Assembly (NCBI GenBank): GCA_965372405.1
Contig: CBDVCE010000028.1
Span: forward strand, 1-55,564
Length of the DNA stretch: 55,564 bases
Direction: 5' to 3'
Source: Sunxiuqinia sp965372405
Lineage (GTDB): Bacteria; Bacteroidota; Bacteroidia; Bacteroidales; Prolixibacteraceae
How positions within the stretch are numbered: position 1 is the first letter of the stretch; each line of letters begins with the position of its first letter. The translations under genes and the position numbers were made by a program. Of this stretch, positions 52,045 to 55,564 are shown one piece after another. The notes under the pieces are model-generated. The model had not been told where the DNA came from. It saw only the letters and a program-made list of their open reading frames with translations, and searched no databases.

Positions 52045-53361
52045 TTATGGTGCGGAAACAAAACTCTTGCGAATAACTTTGGGATAAAGCATGGTTTGAA
52101 ATACGCCACGCCCCAGCATAAAAAGCATCATACTCAGCCAAAGTGCATGATTTCCCAGTGTATTTTGAAATAGGAAATAGGCTGGTACAAATACAAAGAA
52201 TGTAGCAGCTATCATTGTATTCCGCATTTCCTTAGAGGCAGTTGCGCCAATGTAAATTCCATCCCAAATAAAGGAAGTAAACGTAAATATTGGGGTTAGG
52301 ATCATCCACCATTTAAATTCCATAGCTGATTCAATTAACTCTGATTGACTAGTTAGAATACTGAGAATTTGTTTACTTGCCAAAAGATAAAGAATGCCAA
52401 AGCAACCAGCTAAAACAGCACCCCAAACAAAAAGCAAGCGAGTAAGCTGATAAAATTTAGCTTTATTTTTTTCACCCATATACCTCCCTGCCAATGCCTC
52501 TCCTGCAAATGCAAATCCATCTATAAAAAAGGAAAAGAGCAAAAGAAATTGAATGAGAATTGAATTTACTGCAAGAATATGGTCGTTGATGCTTGCAGAT
52601 TTGGAAGTGAAAAATGTAAATACCGCAATTACACAGAATGTCCGAATAAAAATATCCCGATTTACACGAAAGAAGCTTTTCAATTCATTGATTTGTATAA
52701 TTGCTTTAAAACTGAAATGGCGAAATAGGCCTTTGTATTTTTTTAGTAGAAGAAAGATGCCAACTGCAATTCCAAGGTATTGAGCTAAAACTGTTCCTAA
52801 AGCAACACCAACTGTTTTCATATCAAAAACCAGTACAAAAAACATGCTTAGTCCAATATTAAAAACGTTCGCAAGTACTGAGATGATCATTGGATATTTG
52901 GCATTTTGCATGCCCAAAAACCAACCATTCAAGACATAAAGTCCGAGTGTTGCCGGAGCTGCCCAAACTCGAATTCGAAAGTATTCTGCTGCAAGAGTCT
53001 CTACTTCCTGACTACCGTTAATCAATTTAAAACTTAAAAATTCAATTGGAATTTGAAACAGGATAAGTAACACACTTATTGCACTTGAAACAATGAATGC
53101 ACGGGATAATAAATGAAAGCACTCTTTCTGGTTCTTTCTTCCATAAGCTTGTGCCACAAAACCACTGGTACTCATTCTTAAAAAGCTAAAGCCCCAGTAT
53201 ATGAAATTGAAAATGACCGTTCCCAGAGAAACCGCACCAATATAGATTTCGGAACCCAGATGCCCCATTAAAGCTAAATCAACCAAGCCCAGTAAAGGAA
53301 TGGTGACATTACTGATAATGTTTGGGATAGCGAGGCGTATAATACCGCGGTTCATACTCAT
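52045..53361 (-). CDS. MATE-family efflux transporter (DinF-like)
   Basis: Twelve-helix Na+ or H+-coupled exporter, 438 residues. The MATE fold shows as two homologous halves: I-P-L-L-G-L-V-D-L-A-L-M-G-H-L-G in helix 1-2, F-S-F-L-R-M-S-T-S-G-F-V-A-Q-A-Y-G-R in the first half, and G-F-A-F-A-G-E-A-L-A-G-R-Y-M-G in the second. The D-x-x-M-G-H-L-G and M-S-T-S-G-F patterns are those of the DinF branch. Substrate unknown; relatives export drugs or damaged metabolites. A second ATG six bases downstream is an alternative start. It is divergent from the Mn-type dismutase gene. Confidence 0.9.
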   Translation of the reverse strand: MSMNRGIIRLAIPNIISNVTIPLLGLVDLALMGHLGSEIYIGAVSLGTVIFNFIYWGFSFLRMSTSGFVAQAYGRKNQKECFHLLSRAFIVSSAISVLLILFQIPIEFLSFKLINGSQEVETLAAEYFRIRVWAAPATLGLYVLNGWFLGMQNAKYPMIISVLANVFNIGLSMFFVLVFDMKTVGVALGTVLAQYLGIAVGIFLLLKKYKGLFRHFSFKAIIQINELKSFFRVNRDIFIRTFCVIAVFTFFTSKSASINDHILAVNSILIQFLLLFSFFIDGFAFAGEALAGRYMGEKNKAKFYQLTRLLFVWGAVLAGCFGILYLLASKQILSILTSQSELIESAMEFKWWMILTPIFTFTSFIWDGIYIGATASKEMRNTMIAATFFVFVPAYFLFQNTLGNHALWLSMMLFMLGRGVFQTMLYPKVIRKSFVSAP

Positions 53362-53469
53362 GGCGGCAAAATAAGTAAAAATATTTCGTTGGCAGAAAAT
53401 AATGCAAACTTACTTATTGATACAGCCTATCACGAATAGAAAAATTCAATTAAAATAGATAAAAGTGAA

Positions 53470-53501
53470 TTTGGAATCGAACAATTTTGCCTGTAGATTT
53501 G
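53470..53501 (+). promoter_or_regulatory. Promoter of the Mn-type superoxide dismutase gene
   Basis: TTTG (53470-53473) and TAGATTTG (53494-53501) with a 20-base spacer: an exact match to the Bacteroidota promoter consensus, 43 bases upstream of the ATG. Confidence 0.8.
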
Positions 53502-53544
53502 TATTAAAAGATAAAAGCATCTACAAACCTTAAAAAGAATATAT

Positions 53545-54144
53545 ATGTCATTTGAATTACCGAAATTAAATTACGCATATGATGCGCTTGAACCTTACAT
53601 TGATGCACAAACCATGGAGATACATCATGGCAGGCATCATGCTGGTTACACAAATAACCTTAACAATGCTGTTGGAGGTACTGGGCTCGAAGGAAAATCT
53701 GTTGAAGAATTGTTAGTCGGAGTTTCATCTCATGGAGCTGCAGTTCGAAATAATGGTGGTGGTTTTTTTAACCACAATTTATATTGGGAAGTTATGGCAC
53801 CAGGTGGTGCTCCCAATCCGGAAGGAGAATTATTGGATGCAATAAATGATTCGTTTGAATCAATAGAAAACTTTAAAGATGCTTTTACTAAAGCTGCCTT
53901 GACCCGTTTTGGTTCGGGTTGGGCGTGGCTGGTAAAGCAGGGTGATAGTTTGGTGGTTTCATCAACCCCCAATCAGGACAATCCGCTAATGGACGTTGCT
54001 GATGTAAAAGGAACTCCTATTCTTGGAGCTGACGTTTGGGAACATGCTTATTATTTAAAGTATCAGAACAAACGGCCTGACTATGTTAACGCGTTTTGGA
54101 AAGTCATTAATTGGGACGAAGTCGCCAAACGGTTTAAAGGTTAG
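53545..54144 (+). CDS. sodA: Superoxide dismutase, Mn-type signature
   Basis: 199-residue dismutase with ligands His27, His77 (F-F-N-H-N-L-Y), Asp163 and His167 (D-V-W-E-H-A-Y-Y). Unlike the Fe-type enzyme at 20170, the N-terminal outer-sphere position is glycine (N-N-G-G-G-F-F-N-H) and the C-terminal position is glutamine (Gln144 in P-N-Q-D-N-P-L-M), the Mn-SOD arrangement. The same genome region thus encodes both metal types. Strong promoter upstream, terminator downstream, single-gene unit. Confidence 0.94.
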   Translation: MSFELPKLNYAYDALEPYIDAQTMEIHHGRHHAGYTNNLNNAVGGTGLEGKSVEELLVGVSSHGAAVRNNGGGFFNHNLYWEVMAPGGAPNPEGELLDAINDSFESIENFKDAFTKAALTRFGSGWAWLVKQGDSLVVSSTPNQDNPLMDVADVKGTPILGADVWEHAYYLKYQNKRPDYVNAFWKVINWDEVAKRFKG

Positions 54145-54161
54145 TTGATTTTTGGTTTTTT

Positions 54162-54190
54162 TCCCCGAAGCAGAGGCTTCGGGGTTTTTC
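54162..54190 (+). terminator. Terminator of sodA
   Basis: Perfect 9-bp stem CCCCGAAGC/GCTTCGGGG, 4-base loop, then five T. Confidence 0.88.
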
Positions 54191-54243
54191 TTGCCTTTAT
54201 TGCAATTATTATGTTATCTAGACGAGCCCTACTAGATAATCAG

Positions 54244-55311
54244 TTAGAACTTATTATTTTTCCTTTGTTTTTTGAAGGTTTTAATTACTTTCCCTAAGTC
54301 TTTGTCCTTCTTTTTCCGTTCTAAAGCATCTGATTCAAAATGCATTTTTTCCTTTTCCATTTTTTGAAAGTTGGAGTATGCATCTTTATCAATTTCTCCC
54401 TTCTCAACAGCCGCAAGTATAGCACAGCCTTTCTCATGCATGTGTGTGCAATCTTGGAATTTGCAGTTTTGAGCATAGTCAAGAATAGTTTCGAATGTAG
54501 TTTCCAAACCACCTTTTGTGTCAGCAATTCCAACTTCCCGCATTCCTGGATTATCGATCAAGATGCCACCATTATTCAATACAACTAATTCTCGGTGACT
54601 AGTAATATGCCTTCCCTTGTTAACACTTGAGCTTATTTCGCCGGTTTCCATCAATAATTCGCCTGAGATACCATTTAATAAAGTGGATTTACCCACACCC
54701 GAAGAACCAAGAAGACAATAGGTTTTTCCTTTCTGAATAATTTGATTTAGATCATCATATCCATTGGCTAGTTGACTGCTGACAGTAATTATCACAATAT
54801 CCTTAATTCGAGACTCTATTTGAATTATAATATTTTGCAATTCCGATTCATTTAGTAGATCAATTTTGCTTAAAACAATAATTGGTTCAACCCTAGAGGA
54901 GTTGCAAATCGTTAAATACCGTTCCAATCGGTTTAAGTTGAAATCTCGGTCTACAGCTTGAACAATTAAACCAAAATCAATATTTGTAGCAATAATTTGA
55001 GTCTGACCCGATTTGCCAACAGCTTGTCTTTCTATGATTGAGTTGCGAGGATAAATAGCGTGAATTATAGCCTTACCTTCGTCATATTCAGAGAAGGCAA
55101 CCCAATCACCAACAGCAGGGAAGTCTGATCTGCTTTCAGCTGTAAACCTTAAATTTCCGATAAGCTCAGAATCATATTCATCTGTTGGAGTTTTTACTAC
55201 ATACCTTTCTTTATGCTCTGAAATTACTCTTCCAATTTCAAATGATTCTAAATTCTGCTCGATTCTGTACCTTTCAAAGCTATCATTATATCCAAGGTCT
55301 TGATAATTCAT
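54244..55311 (-). CDS. rsgA: Ribosome small-subunit-dependent GTPase A (RsgA)
   Basis: Circularly permuted GTPase that acts in late 30S subunit maturation. 355 residues: OB-fold N-terminal domain (about 20-105), then the permuted order G4 L-S-K-I-D-L-L (147-153), G1 G-S-S-G-V-G-K-S-T (202-210) and G3 D-N-P-G-M-R-E (253-259), and a zinc knuckle C283-C288-H290-C296. A basic K/R-rich tail (about 325-355) fits rRNA binding. All motifs are intact. Monocistronic. Confidence 0.96.
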   Translation of the reverse strand: MNYQDLGYNDSFERYRIEQNLESFEIGRVISEHKERYVVKTPTDEYDSELIGNLRFTAESRSDFPAVGDWVAFSEYDEGKAIIHAIYPRNSIIERQAVGKSGQTQIIATNIDFGLIVQAVDRDFNLNRLERYLTICNSSRVEPIIVLSKIDLLNESELQNIIIQIESRIKDIVIITVSSQLANGYDDLNQIIQKGKTYCLLGSSGVGKSTLLNGISGELLMETGEISSSVNKGRHITSHRELVVLNNGGILIDNPGMREVGIADTKGGLETTFETILDYAQNCKFQDCTHMHEKGCAILAAVEKGEIDKDAYSNFQKMEKEKMHFESDALERKKKDKDLGKVIKTFKKQRKNNKF

Positions 55312-55455
55312 TAATCCTGTGTTTTGTTCGATGTGAAATCAATATCAAAATAATGTTCGAGCAATAAAATCCTACTTTTTCGATGGTCTTTCTTGAGGCT
55401 ATAATATCAAAAGTAGTTAACTATTGTGATTTTATGAAGTTACTTATGAATTCAG

Positions 55456-55515
55456 TCGACTAGGAAGATGCTTAGAGAAAATGGAATTTTGCCATTACTT
55501 ATATTACGTAAATTA
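55456..55515. repeat. ~60-bp dispersed repeat, copy 2
   Basis: Second copy of the 19968-20028 element in the same orientation, upstream of rsgA (about 145 bp from its start codon) and close to the window edge. It may continue beyond the edge. The rest of 55312-55564 shows no gene. Confidence 0.85.
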
Positions 55516-55564
55516 AGACCGTTGCAAGGTAAAAACATTACGAAACTACGATAATAATACGCTA

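Noticed and set aside
1..55564. tRNA or rRNA genes
   Set aside because: I saw no cloverleaf with the GTTCGA-type arm and no rRNA-like sequence in the spacers; a covariance search was not possible here.

Overview
The window reads as chromosomal DNA of a Bacteroidota bacterium. It is AT-rich. Promoters fit the phylum's -33 TTG/TTTG and -7 TAnnTTTG pattern: 53470-53501 upstream of an Mn-type superoxide dismutase is a clean example. There are no obvious Shine-Dalgarno sites, and many lipoproteins and outer-membrane barrels are present, including a PorP/SprF-like protein. The gene mix (sulfatase, GH20 hexosaminidase, xylose isomerase pathway, two superoxide dismutases) suits a free-living, glycan-degrading Marinilabiliales-type organism. 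That placement is inference. I see no rRNA, tRNA, phage, integrase, transposase gene or CRISPR array.

Layout. 1-2.4 kb: a PorP/SprF-like fragment that starts right after a dispersed repeat, a repeat- and hairpin-rich kilobase, and a small membrane protein. 2.5-8 kb (minus strand): FetAB-type ABC exporter, hexokinase, succinyl-CoA synthetase (sucCD). 8.2-9.4 kb: SIS sugar isomerase plus isochorismatase-family hydrolase. 9.5-20 kb: acyl-CoA synthetase, HD hydrolase, VOC protein, sulfatase with HEAT-like tail, LytTR protein, DUF3109, gpmI, and an overlapping pair of a chorismate-mutase-fold protein and a DRE-TIM aldolase. 20-23 kb: Fe-type superoxide dismutase with a tiny winged-helix protein, then a divergent pyruvate-kinase-like protein. 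23-28.4 kb: a complete xylose module (GntR-type regulator, xylB, xylA, xylE) with a visible promoter and palindromic operator candidates. 28.6-33.2 kb: nitroreductase, C1B peptidase, and a serpin operon with two further lipoproteins. 33.4-38.1 kb: ECF sigma factor overlapping a gene for a protein with one inner-membrane helix and a C-terminal outer-membrane barrel, then another barrel protein and an LVIVD-repeat lipoprotein. 38.2-40.5 kb: GH20 hexosaminidase. 40.55-41.95 kb: a gene-free stretch with a 21-bp-phased minisatellite whose middle block is inverted. 41.9-49.2 kb: lytic transglycosylase, uvrA, nucleoside kinase, cation/proton antiporter. 49.5-55.3 kb: MG2/TonB-plug protein without a barrel, MATE exporter, Mn-type superoxide dismutase, rsgA. 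The window ends in a second copy of a ~60-bp repeat that also lies upstream of the Fe-type dismutase.

The most unusual items are the 21-bp-phased array with an orientation switch (40565-41090), the chorismate-mutase-fold/aldolase overlapping pair, the sigma factor with its apparently trans-envelope partner, the serpin operon, and several families of dispersed inverted repeats present twice or more in this window. Several start codons were moved downstream because a -7 promoter box lies inside the longer reading frame (SIS isomerase, acyl-CoA synthetase, chorismate-mutase-like protein, GntR regulator).
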